Shown here: positions 17,401 through 27,600 of the stretch, piece by piece
Layout: each line of letters begins with the position of its first letter
Position numbering within the stretch: the stretch's first letter is position 1
DNA from: Phycisphaerae bacterium
GTDB taxonomy: Bacteria > Planctomycetota > Phycisphaerae > UBA1845 > PWPN01
Assembly: GCA_018003015.1 (NCBI GenBank)
Contig: JAGNEZ010000002.1
Location: forward strand, 124,001 to 188,000
Direction: 5' to 3'
Length of the DNA: 64,000 bases
Program-made: the position numbers and the translations under genes
The notes under the pieces: model-generated
Told to the model about the DNA's origin: nothing
The model's database searches: none
What the model saw: the letters and a program-made list of their open reading frames with translations, nothing else

Positions 17401-18498
17401 ATGGCCAGGACGAGAACCAGTCAGCCTATGCGATCGCGGCGCTATGCATTCAGCCTTATCGAGTTGAGCGTCGCTTCCAGCTTAACCGTCATCGTCATGC
17501 TCGCCGTCGGCGGAGCCCTGCACCTGATGACCCGCGGGGCCGCGGGCATCCAGGCATCCTCCCAACTGAACGCCGATGCCTCTGTCGCCATGGCCCGCAT
17601 GCGCCGCGAACTCGGGGCCGCCGTCACCGTCACCAGTCTCACCCCCACCCACATCGAATTCACCCATCCCGATGTCGACGACGACGGGGCCGACGACCTC
17701 ATCATCTATGACTGGCCGGGCGTCGCCGGCAGCTCGATCACCCGACAGGTCGCCGGCGGTACCGCCGTGCCCATCGTCGAAAACGTCAGCGAGTTCTCCA
17801 TGACCTCGACCTGCTCCACCGTGGCTTTGCCCGGCGAAACCAGCGATCTGACCGGTGAGGTCGTGCTCGCATCGCACGAGGCCATTCCATCGGGCTCGAC
17901 CGGATCGTTCGGAGCCGGGCCGATGTCCTCTTCCTCATGGCGAGGCGAGGGATTCAGCGTGTCAGCGGACGACCTCGAGTCGTACAGCATCACCAGGGCC
18001 AAAGTGTACCTGAAAGGCACGGGTCTCACGGGTACGCTCTACCTGTCAATCCGCAGTGCCTCGACAAATATCACCTATGAGACGGAGACTCTTTCCCTGA
18101 GCTCATTGTCCTCGGCTGAGTATCTCTGGTACGAGTTCACGTTTTCCAGCCTCACCGCGATGAGCCCCGGCACGACCTATTCACTCATCGCCTATACGAA
18201 CACCAGCTCAATCGGGGCTAATTTCGGGCGCGACGAGTACGACACCAATCCCGTGGGCAGCGACTACTACAAGTACTCCACCACCAGCGGCCTCACTTGG
18301 TCAGCCGACTCCGACCGCGATTGCCGTTACATCCTGTACGGCCAGCTGAAGTACGACTCGCCGCAGGAAGGTCAGGCCAGCACCCGCAAGTACCTGACCG
18401 GCTTGACTCTTCGGTTCAAACTCGCCCAAGACACCAACATCGCCGAGATGACCTCCGGCGCGTCCTGTCTCAATCGTCCGGAGATCACCGGCTTGTAG
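17401..18498 (+). CDS. minor pseudopilin (GspJ-like) with inserted beta-rich domain
   Basis: 365 residues. The N-terminus has a prepilin signal, but the cleavage site is A/FSLIE, with Ala rather than Gly at -1 and Glu at +5. The first 135 residues look like GspJ (MTRGAAGIQ, MARMRRELG). Residues about 140-330 are an extra Ser/Thr/Tyr-rich domain with repeated beta-strand patterns. The pseudopilin body appears to resume with LTGLTLRFKLAQ near the end. GspJ proteins are usually near 200 residues, so this is a domain insertion. Confidence 0.75.
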   Translation: MARTRTSQPMRSRRYAFSLIELSVASSLTVIVMLAVGGALHLMTRGAAGIQASSQLNADASVAMARMRRELGAAVTVTSLTPTHIEFTHPDVDDDGADDLIIYDWPGVAGSSITRQVAGGTAVPIVENVSEFSMTSTCSTVALPGETSDLTGEVVLASHEAIPSGSTGSFGAGPMSSSSWRGEGFSVSADDLESYSITRAKVYLKGTGLTGTLYLSIRSASTNITYETETLSLSSLSSAEYLWYEFTFSSLTAMSPGTTYSLIAYTNTSSIGANFGRDEYDTNPVGSDYYKYSTTSGLTWSADSDRDCRYILYGQLKYDSPQEGQASTRKYLTGLTLRFKLAQDTNIAEMTSGASCLNRPEITGL

Positions 18499-18509
18499 GA
18501 GTGGAGGCA

Positions 18510-18986
18510 ATGTCGGCTCGACTTCAACTCGGGTTCGGCTACATCGAGGCCGTGGTCAGTGTCGCGGTCATCGGTACCACGGTGGCCATGGCTCTGCACA
18601 CCTTCGGATCCTTCGCCAGGGGCGCCCTATTCGATCGTGAGACCGCGATCGCTACCGAGCTGGCCGCCCAGTTGGCCGCGGAGATCCGCCCCCAGGCGTT
18701 CGAGGACCCCGGTTCAACCATCGTCTTCGGTCCGGAGACCGACGAGACCGACGGCACCCGCCAGGACTTCGACGACGTCGACGACTACAACGGCTGGACG
18801 GCTACTCCACCCCAGCGGCGCGATGGCACGCCCATGGGCGAGTACCCGAACTTCAGCCAGAACGTCGTCGTGGAGTTCGACGGCTCGACGGATTTGAAGA
18901 AGATCACCGTGACCATCGCCAAGGACGGTAAGGCACGGGCGGAACTCCACTTGTTGAGGGCCCGACATGACGCGGACGCGCGGTGA
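18510..18986 (+). CDS. minor pseudopilin (GspI-like)
   Basis: 158 residues. The leader MSARLQLG is followed by the cleavage site G/FGYIE and a hydrophobic helix (AVVSVAVIGTTVAMAL). The C-terminal domain is small and acidic. ATG 18510 is preceded by GGAGTGGAGG; an earlier in-frame start lies inside the previous gene. The gene overlaps the next one by 20 bases. The subunit class is judged from size and order. Confidence 0.78.
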   Translation: MSARLQLGFGYIEAVVSVAVIGTTVAMALHTFGSFARGALFDRETAIATELAAQLAAEIRPQAFEDPGSTIVFGPETDETDGTRQDFDDVDDYNGWTATPPQRRDGTPMGEYPNFSQNVVVEFDGSTDLKKITVTIAKDGKARAELHLLRARHDADAR

Positions 18987-20220
18987 TCGTCTCAAGCGAG
19001 CTCGACGTACCGCTCGTCGGGGTGTGGCCGTGTACATCCTGGTGCTCGGCGTCGCCACCATCCTGGCCATGACCGGCTTCACGCTCCTGTCCGTGGCTCG
19101 CGCGAATCACCGAATCCACGACAGCCTGCAGAAATCGCTCCAGGCCCAGTGTGTCGCCCAGGCGGGTATCGAGAAGGCGTTCAACTACATGTATGCCAAC
19201 CCCACGTGGCGGCAGACCATGCCCAACGGCAACTGGTTTACTAACCAGGCTTTTGGCGCGGGCGAGTATGCGGTCAGGGCCACCGACTCCGACGGCAGTC
19301 TCGCGGACGACGAGGGCGATGCCTTGACTCTGACCAGCAGCGGCAGGGTCGGCGATGCCGCACACAAGGTGAAAGTGACTCTGGCTCCTCGGCCGCATCC
19401 CGCCCTGGCTTTCGCCGCATTCGGGTATTACCAGGCGGGCGTTCGCACAAACGCGGTGATTCAGGGACCCATGCGGTCCAATGGCAGCATGTGGAGCGAC
19501 GGTAACCTCGATCCCGGGGGCAATGCGTTTTTCGAATCGCTTCAGGGAGCCTACATCAATTCCGCCCTGACGCCCTCCAGGTACGCCTCGACGTCAATGA
19601 GCTATCCACAGCCGAGCCTGTCCTCCTACCTATCGCTGGCGACACCCGTCACTGGCACAACGGGTGCAACGGCCAAGCTGAGCAAGTACGTTCTGACGCC
19701 GACCCGCAATTCGGAGTCTTCCGCGAACGTAAATGCCAATGGCATCTACTCCCTCGACTGCTCGAATCGAGCGGTGGTCATCGAGAAACTGCGCCTCAAA
19801 GGGACACTCATTATCCATAACACTTCGCAGACAGTGACCTTCCAGCACCAGCTGCTGATCGAGCCGAGTGGGTATTCCTTTCCCTCCATCCTGATCTTCA
19901 CCAATCAGAGCAATGTCGAGTTCAACCTCGACCAGGCGACATTCTCGGAGTCGAGCGATTCGATGGACTACAACGAAGACGGTGACAAGACGGATTCGCC
20001 GGCTTCGTCCTTGAAGGGTATTGTATGGACCGACGGTTCGTATATCACGATTCACCGCTCCAGCGCGGGCGTCACGGGGTGCATCATCGGAGGCGGCATC
20101 GAGGTCCACGATAGAGCTGTGATTGACGACGACCCCCAACTCGCCCAGGTCATGATTCCCGGCTTCATCGATACCAGCATGAAGGTCATCCCTGGTTCGT
20201 GGCGGGAGGAGGAGCCGTGA
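18967..20220 (+). CDS. PilX/GspK-like tip protein
   Basis: 417 residues. The N-terminus is Arg-rich, then GVAVYILVLGVATILAMTGF, an N-terminal membrane segment without the canonical FxxxE prepilin site, as in the PilX/GspK class. The large C-terminal region has many beta strands and a beta-helix-like pattern (repeated Val/Ile with small residues at about 250-400). It may cap the pseudopilus tip. It overlaps both neighbours, ending in GTGA shared with the next gene. Confidence 0.68.
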   Translation: MTRTRGDRLKRARRTARRGVAVYILVLGVATILAMTGFTLLSVARANHRIHDSLQKSLQAQCVAQAGIEKAFNYMYANPTWRQTMPNGNWFTNQAFGAGEYAVRATDSDGSLADDEGDALTLTSSGRVGDAAHKVKVTLAPRPHPALAFAAFGYYQAGVRTNAVIQGPMRSNGSMWSDGNLDPGGNAFFESLQGAYINSALTPSRYASTSMSYPQPSLSSYLSLATPVTGTTGATAKLSKYVLTPTRNSESSANVNANGIYSLDCSNRAVVIEKLRLKGTLIIHNTSQTVTFQHQLLIEPSGYSFPSILIFTNQSNVEFNLDQATFSESSDSMDYNEDGDKTDSPASSLKGIVWTDGSYITIHRSSAGVTGCIIGGGIEVHDRAVIDDDPQLAQVMIPGFIDTSMKVIPGSWREEEP

Positions 20221-20738
20221 GCCGGGTACTGAGGTGGAGCTCGTTGCGGTTTGGTTTTGCGAGAGCCTTCAGATCGGAGAGCTGCCGGCCGGGGGGCTTT
20301 TCGCTGATCGAGGCGGTCGTGGTCATGGCCATCATGGCCGTGCTCTCGGCCATCGCCATCCCCAGGTTCGCCAACGCGCTTCAGGGCAAGGCGGTCGACC
20401 TGGCCGCCCGGCGGCTGGCCACCGACTTGCGCCTGGCCCAGGTTCAGGCCATCAAGACGGTCCAGCAGCAGAGCGTCACCTTCAGCGTGCTGGCCAACTC
20501 CTATACGCTGGTCGACATGCCCCATCCGGATCATCCGTCTGCGATCTACACGGTCAAACTCGGCGAGCCGCCCTACGAAGGCGCCGCCATCGCGTCCTTC
20601 GACTTCGGCGGCCCGGACACCCTCATCTTCGACCGATTCGGCGGGCCTTCCTCGCCGGGGACCGTGGTGATCGTCCTCGGGGGACGCCAGAAGACGGTCC
20701 GCGTCGGGGCAGGCGCCGGCCGCATCACCATCGAATGA
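20217..20738 (+). CDS. minor pseudopilin (GspH-like)
   Basis: 173 residues. A 26-residue leader with several Arg residues precedes the cleavage site G/FSLIE and a hydrophobic helix. The body has the GspH pattern: LRLAQVQAIKTVQQQSVTF, then a short beta domain ending GAGRITIE. GTG 20217 follows GGAGGAGG and overlaps the previous stop. This is the last gene of the secretion operon; the convergent aroC ends only 12 bases away. Confidence 0.82.
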   Translation: MSRVLRWSSLRFGFARAFRSESCRPGGFSLIEAVVVMAIMAVLSAIAIPRFANALQGKAVDLAARRLATDLRLAQVQAIKTVQQQSVTFSVLANSYTLVDMPHPDHPSAIYTVKLGEPPYEGAAIASFDFGGPDTLIFDRFGGPSSPGTVVIVLGGRQKTVRVGAGAGRITIE

Positions 20739-20750
20739 CGCCGGCGAGCC

Positions 20751-22067
20751 CTACTTCCGCCACAACGCCTGGTAGCCCAGATGCATCATCAGATGATCGA
20801 GCAGAACCAGGGCGGTGAAGGCCTCCGCCACCGGCCAGATCCGGGCAACCAGCGTGGGATCTCTGCGGGTCACCGCCTTCAGCACCGTCTCTTCCCTGGA
20901 CACCTTGTCGATCGTGTGCTGGTCCTTGCTGATCGTCGGCGTGGGCTTGACCGTGAGCCGGACGATGAGCGTCTGGCCTGTGGTCAGCCCCCCAGTGAGA
21001 CCGCCGGCCTTGTTGCTCCCGAAGTAGACCTTCCCGTCCCTGGCGAAGAGCTGATCGTTGCACTGCGAGCCGGTCATGTCCTTGACCTGAACGCCGGCCC
21101 CGATCTCAACCGCCTTGACCGCCCCGATGCTCAGCATCCGCCCGAGTTCGCCGTCCAGCTTCTTGAAGACCGGCTCGCCCATGCCGGCCGGCAGACCGGT
21201 GGCCTGGACCTCGACCACGCCGCCGCTCGAGTCGCCCGCCTTCTTGATCGCCACGATGCGGTCGAACATCTCGTCGGCAGCCGCCAGGTCGGGGCAGAAA
21301 AGCTGGGGATGAACGCCGTACTCCGCCCGCACCTCATCCTCGTTCATCGGGATCTGCGGAAAACGCTCGATGAGATCCTCGACTTCCTTGAGCACCGGGA
21401 GCTTCTCGAGAAAACGCATGCCCGGCTTGATCCGGCCGGCCTTGTAGACGTGATTCCAGATCGGGTCGTGAACCTTGCGCACCCGCCGGTAAGCCTCCGC
21501 CCGGGCCCGGATCTCCTCGATCGGCATGTCCGGGGCAACCACCCCGGCGGCCTCCTTCACGTACCCGGTGACCTCGATGCCATGATTGGCCAAGACTCGC
21601 TTGGCGACCACGCCCGCGGCCACGATCGTCGAAGTATACCGCCCGCTGAAAATGCCCGCCCCGATCGCATCGTCCCAGTGGTCGTACTTCATGTAAGAGG
21701 CGTAAGAGGCGTGACCCGGCCGCGGTGTCCGGTTCGTGGACTGGTACTGCTCGATGTGCTCGAAGTGCCGGTCCAGGTTCGGAATGAGAATGACCATCGG
21801 GGTGCCGTTCGTGTACCCGGCGTTGGTGAAACCCGGCATCGTGTCCGCCGCGTTCACCCCATTGTAGATGATCGGAATGTCCGGCTCGCGCCGCGGCGAG
21901 GTGAGATCGCCTTGCCCGGGTTTGCGGATCAACAGGTCCTCGTAGATCTGCTCCTCGGTCACCAGAAGCCCCGGCGGCACGCCCTGTAGATGGATGGTCA
22001 GACCCTCCTGGTAGGAACCGCCCGCCACCGTGGTCCGGAACATCGTACCCAGATCGCAACCCAGCAT
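20751..22067 (-). CDS. aroC: chorismate synthase
   Basis: 438 residues, somewhat longer than the usual 360-400. The enzyme converts 5-enolpyruvylshikimate-3-phosphate to chorismate using reduced FMN. Family motifs are clear: GDLTSPRREPD near the FMN site, the RPGHASYASYMKY block, and GGVVEVQATGLP. ATG 22067 follows GGGAGG by about eight bases. It is the last gene of a leftward aroK-aroA-phosphatase-aroC group. An internal segment around residues 195-240 (PIWNHVYKAGRIKPGM) is somewhat longer than in enterobacterial forms. Confidence 0.95.
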   Translation of the reverse strand: MLGCDLGTMFRTTVAGGSYQEGLTIHLQGVPPGLLVTEEQIYEDLLIRKPGQGDLTSPRREPDIPIIYNGVNAADTMPGFTNAGYTNGTPMVILIPNLDRHFEHIEQYQSTNRTPRPGHASYASYMKYDHWDDAIGAGIFSGRYTSTIVAAGVVAKRVLANHGIEVTGYVKEAAGVVAPDMPIEEIRARAEAYRRVRKVHDPIWNHVYKAGRIKPGMRFLEKLPVLKEVEDLIERFPQIPMNEDEVRAEYGVHPQLFCPDLAAADEMFDRIVAIKKAGDSSGGVVEVQATGLPAGMGEPVFKKLDGELGRMLSIGAVKAVEIGAGVQVKDMTGSQCNDQLFARDGKVYFGSNKAGGLTGGLTTGQTLIVRLTVKPTPTISKDQHTIDKVSREETVLKAVTRRDPTLVARIWPVAEAFTALVLLDHLMMHLGYQALWRK

Positions 22068-22160
22068 GATTCGGCCTCCCTCGGCTCAAATGCGCAAGCC
22101 CGATACCAATGCCATAATACTCGATGCGAACGCGCTTCCACCAGCGTTCCGTATCGCCCT

Positions 22161-22820
22161 TCACGCGTTCGCCTCGGCGCCGGCTTCGATCGTGCCAATG
22201 TCGCGAAGATGGTGAATATCGCCCCAGGTGCCCAGCTTCCACGCTCCCTGGCAGACAAAGAACGTGTTGATCGTGGCGTTGAACAGCCGGTAGCTGAGGG
22301 GAATCGCCAAGTCGATACCCAGCGCTCGGCGAAGCAGGCCGTTCAGGACACCGCCGTGGGTCACGATCAACACCCGTTCGCCGGCGTGCCTGGCCGCAAT
22401 CTCGTTGACGCAGTTCACGGTGCGCTCGTACCGCTGCCGGCCGCTCTCGCCGCCGGGGACCGCGTGATCGGGGTCGCCCGAGACGAACCGGCGGTGATCG
22501 TCGGGAAACCGCTCCAGGATCTCGGACATGGTCAGCCCCTGGAAAACCCCCAGCTTGCGTTCTCGCAGCCGCGAGTCGGTCACGATCGCCAGGCCGGTGG
22601 TCCGGGCGATGGGCTCCGCCGTCTGGAAGGCCCGGCCCAGATCGCTGCTGTACAACCCGCCAAACCGCTCCTGGCCAAGCCGCCGGGCGATGGCCTCCGC
22701 CTGACGCACACCCAGCAGACTCAGGCCGCTGTCCAGGTGGCCCTGAAGGCGGCCTTCGACGTTCCACCGCGTCTCTCCGTGACGCACGACGATCAGTTCG
22801 GTCATGGGCTTGTGGTTCAT
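22161..22820 (-). CDS. histidine phosphatase (phosphoglycerate-mutase-like)
   Basis: 219 residues. It has the RHGETRWN signature with the phospho-accepting His, LGLYSSDLGRAFQTAEP-like contacts, a LRERKLGVFQGLT motif and the second catalytic His in VLIVTHGGVLNGLL. Members include CobC-type phosphatases and phosphoglycerate mutases; the substrate cannot be told. It starts about 17 bases after aroA; ATG 22805 is an alternative, and no start has a good Shine-Dalgarno. Its place inside the shikimate operon is unusual. Confidence 0.85.
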   Translation of the reverse strand: MNHKPMTELIVVRHGETRWNVEGRLQGHLDSGLSLLGVRQAEAIARRLGQERFGGLYSSDLGRAFQTAEPIARTTGLAIVTDSRLRERKLGVFQGLTMSEILERFPDDHRRFVSGDPDHAVPGGESGRQRYERTVNCVNEIAARHAGERVLIVTHGGVLNGLLRRALGIDLAIPLSYRLFNATINTFFVCQGAWKLGTWGDIHHLRDIGTIEAGAEANA

Positions 22821-22837
22821 GGCGCTGCCGGGAACGG

Positions 22838-24118
22838 TCAACCGTCCGGCTCCAGGCGCAAGGCAGCCCCGAGACCGGTCATGCACCCCAAGAACGTGGG
22901 GAAAGTCACTTCCATGGCCTCCGCCGTGCTGATCCGCGTCTCGCCGGCGATGGCCGTGGCCGCAACCGCCAAGGCCATGACCACGCGATGATCGCCATGG
23001 CCTTCCACGCTCGCCCCGCGAAGATCACTCTGTTCGATGATCAGGCCGTCCGGCCGTTCCGTGATCCGGGCGCCCATCTTCGCCAGTTCACGCCTCATGA
23101 CCGCGATCCGGTCGGTCTCTTTGAGTCGGGCCTGGGGCACGTTGACCAGCACGGTGCGCCCCTGGGCGAAGCAGCCGACCACGGCCATCATCGGCAGGGC
23201 GTCAGGCGTGGCGTTCATGTCGATCTCGCAGCCGGTCAGCCGGCCCGGGCGCACGCGGACACCCCGAGGTCCGATCTCGATGTTGGCTCCCATCGCCCGC
23301 AGGTAATCGACCACCGCCTTGTCGCCCTGCGTGTCGCCGAAGTCCAGCCCCTCGACGAGCACGTCGTTGTCGCCCAGCACGCCGGCGGCCAGGAAGAACG
23401 TGGCCGAGGAGAAGTCGGCCGGCACGCGAGCGTCAAACGCCCGGTAGCCCTGTCCGCCGGGGATGCGAAACCACCTCAGTCCGTCCCGCTCCAGGCGAAT
23501 CCCGCAGCGATCCAGCCAGGCCAGGGTGATGTGGACGTAGGGCTGCTCGTTCAGCAGCGGAACGTCGATTTCGCAGGCCCCATCCGCCAGCGGGCAGTTG
23601 ATCAGCAGGCTGGAGAGGTACTGGCTGGTCACCGCTTCAATGCGGGTCTTGCCGCCGCGGAGGCGGCCACGGGCCACGACCGGGGCGCAGCCGTTGTTGA
23701 GCGTGCTGCAGACGTCGGCCCCTAGGTCGGTCAGGGACTGGGCCAACGGCCCGATCGGCCGGCGGCGGATCTGGTCGTCACCGGTGAATACCGCGGCCTG
23801 CTCCAGCAGCAGGGCGGCCGAACCCAAGGCCATTCGCAGCGTGGTCCCGGAGTTGCGGACATCGATGACATTGGCCGGCGCAATCGGTCGACCCCCCGTG
23901 CCTCGGATGAGCCATCGCCCCGGCGACGTCTCGATGGTCGCGCCCAGCGCCCGGTAGGCGTCGATCGCCGCCAGCGTGTCCGCGGAGTCCAACCCGGCTT
24001 CAATCCGGCTCTCGCCGTCGGCCAGGGCCGCCAGGCACACCGCTCGGATCGAATGCGACTTCGAGCCGGGAATCGCGACCGTCCCTTTGAGGCGGGATGC
24101 CTCGCCAACCAGTCTCAT
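22838..24118 (-). CDS. aroA: 5-enolpyruvylshikimate-3-phosphate synthase
   Basis: 426 residues, normal length. The enzyme joins shikimate-3-phosphate and phosphoenolpyruvate. Visible signatures are PGSKSHSIRAVCLAALADG, the NSGTTLRMALG loop, SSATFFLAAGVL and the KETDRIAVMRREL motif near residue 340. ATG 24118 is preceded by AGGAT; the longer frame from 24232 lies in aroK. The gene starts 17 bases after aroK in the same operon. Confidence 0.95.
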   Translation of the reverse strand: MRLVGEASRLKGTVAIPGSKSHSIRAVCLAALADGESRIEAGLDSADTLAAIDAYRALGATIETSPGRWLIRGTGGRPIAPANVIDVRNSGTTLRMALGSAALLLEQAAVFTGDDQIRRRPIGPLAQSLTDLGADVCSTLNNGCAPVVARGRLRGGKTRIEAVTSQYLSSLLINCPLADGACEIDVPLLNEQPYVHITLAWLDRCGIRLERDGLRWFRIPGGQGYRAFDARVPADFSSATFFLAAGVLGDNDVLVEGLDFGDTQGDKAVVDYLRAMGANIEIGPRGVRVRPGRLTGCEIDMNATPDALPMMAVVGCFAQGRTVLVNVPQARLKETDRIAVMRRELAKMGARITERPDGLIIEQSDLRGASVEGHGDHRVVMALAVAATAIAGETRISTAEAMEVTFPTFLGCMTGLGAALRLEPDG

Positions 24119-24135
24119 GTCAATCCTGCGTCCTT

Positions 24136-24666
24136 TCAGCCTCGCTCGAAGGGGATATGAAGGGCCGCCAGGACCTCGTCCGCAAGCTCGGCTGGCGATC
24201 GGTGCCGGGTGTCCATCACCACATCCGCCCACCGGGCATACAGCGGCTCGCGTACGGCCAGAGCCTTGGTCACGACCTCAAGGCCACGGCTTGGGTCCGC
24301 CGGGGGACGGTTCACCAACCGCTCCTTGTCCCCCAGAATCCGCCGCCAGAGCACTTCCGCCGGGGCGGTGAACCAGACGATCCTGCCGTTGCGTTTGAGT
24401 GCCGCCGGATTGGACGCCCGGAGCACGACGCCGCCACCGGTGCTGATGACCTGTCGGTCACGCCGGGCCACTTCCGCCACCACCTCGCTCTCCAGGTCGC
24501 GAAAGGCCTGCTCCGCACCATCGGAGAACAGATCCCGGATCGTGGCCCCCGTCCCTTCCTCGATGAGCGCATCGGTGTCCACGAAAGACCACCCGAGCCG
24601 CGATGCGAGTAGCCGCCCAACAGTCGTCTTCCCGCAGCCGCGATACCCGATCAGGACAAGGTTCAT
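24136..24666 (-). CDS. aroK: shikimate kinase
   Basis: 176 residues, the family's usual size. It phosphorylates shikimate at the 3-hydroxyl using ATP. Walker A is GYRGCGKTT (7-15), the shikimate-binding Asp is in DTDALIEE, the GGG motif is ISTGGGVV, and the lid Arg lies in KERLVNRPP. The ATG shares one base with the TAA of the large FG-GAP gene upstream, so its translation is probably coupled to that gene. Confidence 0.95.
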   Translation of the reverse strand: MNLVLIGYRGCGKTTVGRLLASRLGWSFVDTDALIEEGTGATIRDLFSDGAEQAFRDLESEVVAEVARRDRQVISTGGGVVLRASNPAALKRNGRIVWFTAPAEVLWRRILGDKERLVNRPPADPSRGLEVVTKALAVREPLYARWADVVMDTRHRSPAELADEVLAALHIPFERG

Positions 24667-27600
24667 TACTGAATCGAGTTTGACCCGGTGTTGCTGCCGT
24701 ACATCAGGTACATCTCGCCGGAATCGATGCGCCGCTGGCTGGGCTCGAGCGGGTTGATGTAGTCCGCCTTGCTGACGCCGAGCATGATGTCGTCGAAACC
24801 GTCGCTGTTGATGTCACCGGCGGCAGAGACGAAGTCGATCGGAGCCTCTTCCGCGGTATCCGCGGCGTATGGGCTGACGAAAATGATGCCCGGCAGTGAG
24901 GCGGTGCCGACCTGGTCGAGGTTGAAGCTCTGATTGCGGAGGTGCGGCCCGCCAAAGATCAGGTAGGCCACGCCGTGCCGTCGGATGCCGTCCACCGTGC
25001 GGTACTCGTCGGACGCGCAGATCAGGAGGTCATCCATGTTGTCGCCGTTGAAGTCGCCGACATTGCTGATCACTGAACCGGCGTGCCCGCCCGGCTGCGT
25101 GCCGTAGAACCGGACGCCCGGAAGCTGGGCCGTGGCGATCTGGTCGACACTGAAGATGTTCTCCCCGGTGAGCCGGCGGCCGCCAAAGACAATCCCGATG
25201 AAACCCGAGTCCGTGCCCCCGGGCCCATCGGCATACTGGGCGCTGAGCCCGATGTCCGGCAAACCGTCCTGGTTCATGTCGCCGACAATGGCCTGCATCG
25301 AGCCAAATCCGTCATCCTGACGCGTCCCCCAGATCTCCATCCGCGGCGGGTTGAGGGTCTGCAGATCGACAGTCGGCCAATCGGGCCGCCCGAAGATCAC
25401 GTACACGATACCGGCGCGCTGAATGCCGTTACGGCTGGCTCCGGGCGCCCCGCACAGAATGTCCTGGCTGCCATCCAGGTTATAGTCGCCCGCCGCCGCA
25501 CCGTAACCCAGATGGTCGCCCGCCGCCTTGCCGATAATCGCCGTGTAGGTGGGAAACCAGTAGGTTCGGCCGCACGCCGGGCAGTCTCCGACCTTGTCAT
25601 AGACGGGAATGGATTGGCTGTTGTTGGGAATCTGCGTGATGTCCGTCATGTTGATGAAATCGTTGTTGGGCGTGACCACGACGTTACCGCGCCCGCCCCA
25701 GGCGTTGGGCGCCGAGATCAGCACCGTCGTGCCGAATCGCGAGGCCGCGGCGCTCAGCCCGCCGCCGCTGATAGCCATGGGCGGCATGGTCCGGACCGTC
25801 TCGCCGAACTGATTGTCAGGAATGATCGATGACGGCGTGACCGTCTGACTGGTGTTCAGAACCACTTCCTCGTCTGTGTACCACGCACCGCGGAACCGGG
25901 CTCCAAACCAGCCGGCGCCGTCGATCCGATCACTTCCGCACCTGTCCAGCGCGAGCACGCTGGGAAACGACGAACTCGCCAGGTCGTAGGCGGCGGTGTC
26001 GTTGTTGTCGCTGGCGATGAGAAACGCGTATCCGCCATCGATCGGGGTCGACCTGGTCACATCGAGATCGTTGGTGCAGTCACCGAACTCGCGATAGTCA
26101 TACCCGGTCATGGCATCGCCGAGAACCTCGCCGCAGGAAGGATCGTTCGTCTCCGGGTTCGGCAGGTAGTCGAAGTTGCAGGAAGGCATGTTGTTCTCCC
26201 CGCAGCAGTCGCAAGGGTCGTCGTCGTGGTCCTCGGGAAAAACCTCCACGTGCGGCACGCCCAGCATGAAGTCCGGCCGGCCGTCGCCGGTGACGTCTCC
26301 CATTCGGCACGCGGAGGTGATCCCCGTGGTGCCGGATGTGGCCGGCATGTAGAACATCGCCCCCGGATAGGTCGTCGTGATGCTGTTGAGGGGGACTTCA
26401 CTCCCGAACTTCTGGGCGTTGGCCAGACCCATGATCAGGTGGGCCATCCCGACGTTGCCGATCTCGTAACCCCGACCGTAGCGGCTCACAATGACGAAGT
26501 CATCCACGCCGTCGTTGTTGATGTCGCCGACATCGGTGCCGCCGGAGCCGGCTTGGTCACCGGCGTTGAAACCCAGAAACCGCGTGCCGGTGACGGTCCG
26601 TCCAACCTTTCCGAGGTCAATGGTGCCGGCGCCCATCCCGGTGATGCTGATGGTGCCCGGAGCATACGCGTTGACCGGCAGATTGACATGGTCCCACTCC
26701 AGGCCACGCACGTAGTAGGGGCTGCCGTCATCCCGCAGAGGAATAATGCCCACATCAATCGACAGGGTGAAACTGCTCGGGCCGGTCAGCTGGTTGACCA
26801 TGACCGGGTTGCCTTGATTGTCCAACACCGGGTTGCCCTGGGCGTCCGTCAGCGGGACCTGAATGATCAGCCCGCAGCCGTTGTCCTTGCCGCAGCTCAG
26901 GATGATGACCTTATCCAGCGTCAGCGCCGTCGGGACTTCGGTGAAAATGTCCTCCAGCGGTGCCGGGTAGCTGCCCGCGGCGCACATGCGAGTGAACACG
27001 GTCTGGCGATCGCCCAGACCGTTGGTCAGGAAGTAGTCGACAACGCCGTCGATATCGTTCGTCGGGTCGTTGTCGTAGTCGAGCATCAGCACAATGTCAG
27101 GTTTGGTCGACGGGGTCTTGCCGTCGGCGTCCGGGTCGTTGCCGCAGTACTGGATCGCGACCGTGTCACCCTGAGCGGCGCCGAGGTTGATGGCCGGCTC
27201 CGGCATGCTGATCGTGGGAGCCATGTTCCCCGGCAACAGACCGTGGCCGTAAAGCAGGATCCGCCCGGTCGCGGTCACCAGCATGTCCGGGTTGGTGCCA
27301 TCCGTGACTTTGGCCACGATACGGTAGGTTGCAGCCTGCAGATTGAACAGGCCGGTGTTGAGCAGGAACGACCCGACGTTGCCCTGGTCGCTGGCCAGGG
27401 CCAGGGGCATCACCACCAGCTCGTTGCCGTTACCGTAGATGTTGTCGGGATCAAGCAGGAGAGTGATGGCCGCAGTGGCCGCCAGGTCCTGTTCAGTCCA
27501 CTGAACCAGCATCGAGTCGCCAATCTCAATGCTGACATCCGAAAGCGGGTTGGTGAAGACCAGTCGCGGTGACGTCGAGGAGCCGCCCCCCGTGGTGTCG

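Noticed and set aside
26226-27572. A 448-codon plus-strand frame
   Set aside because: Mirror of the FG-GAP gene, Val/His-rich with no motif.
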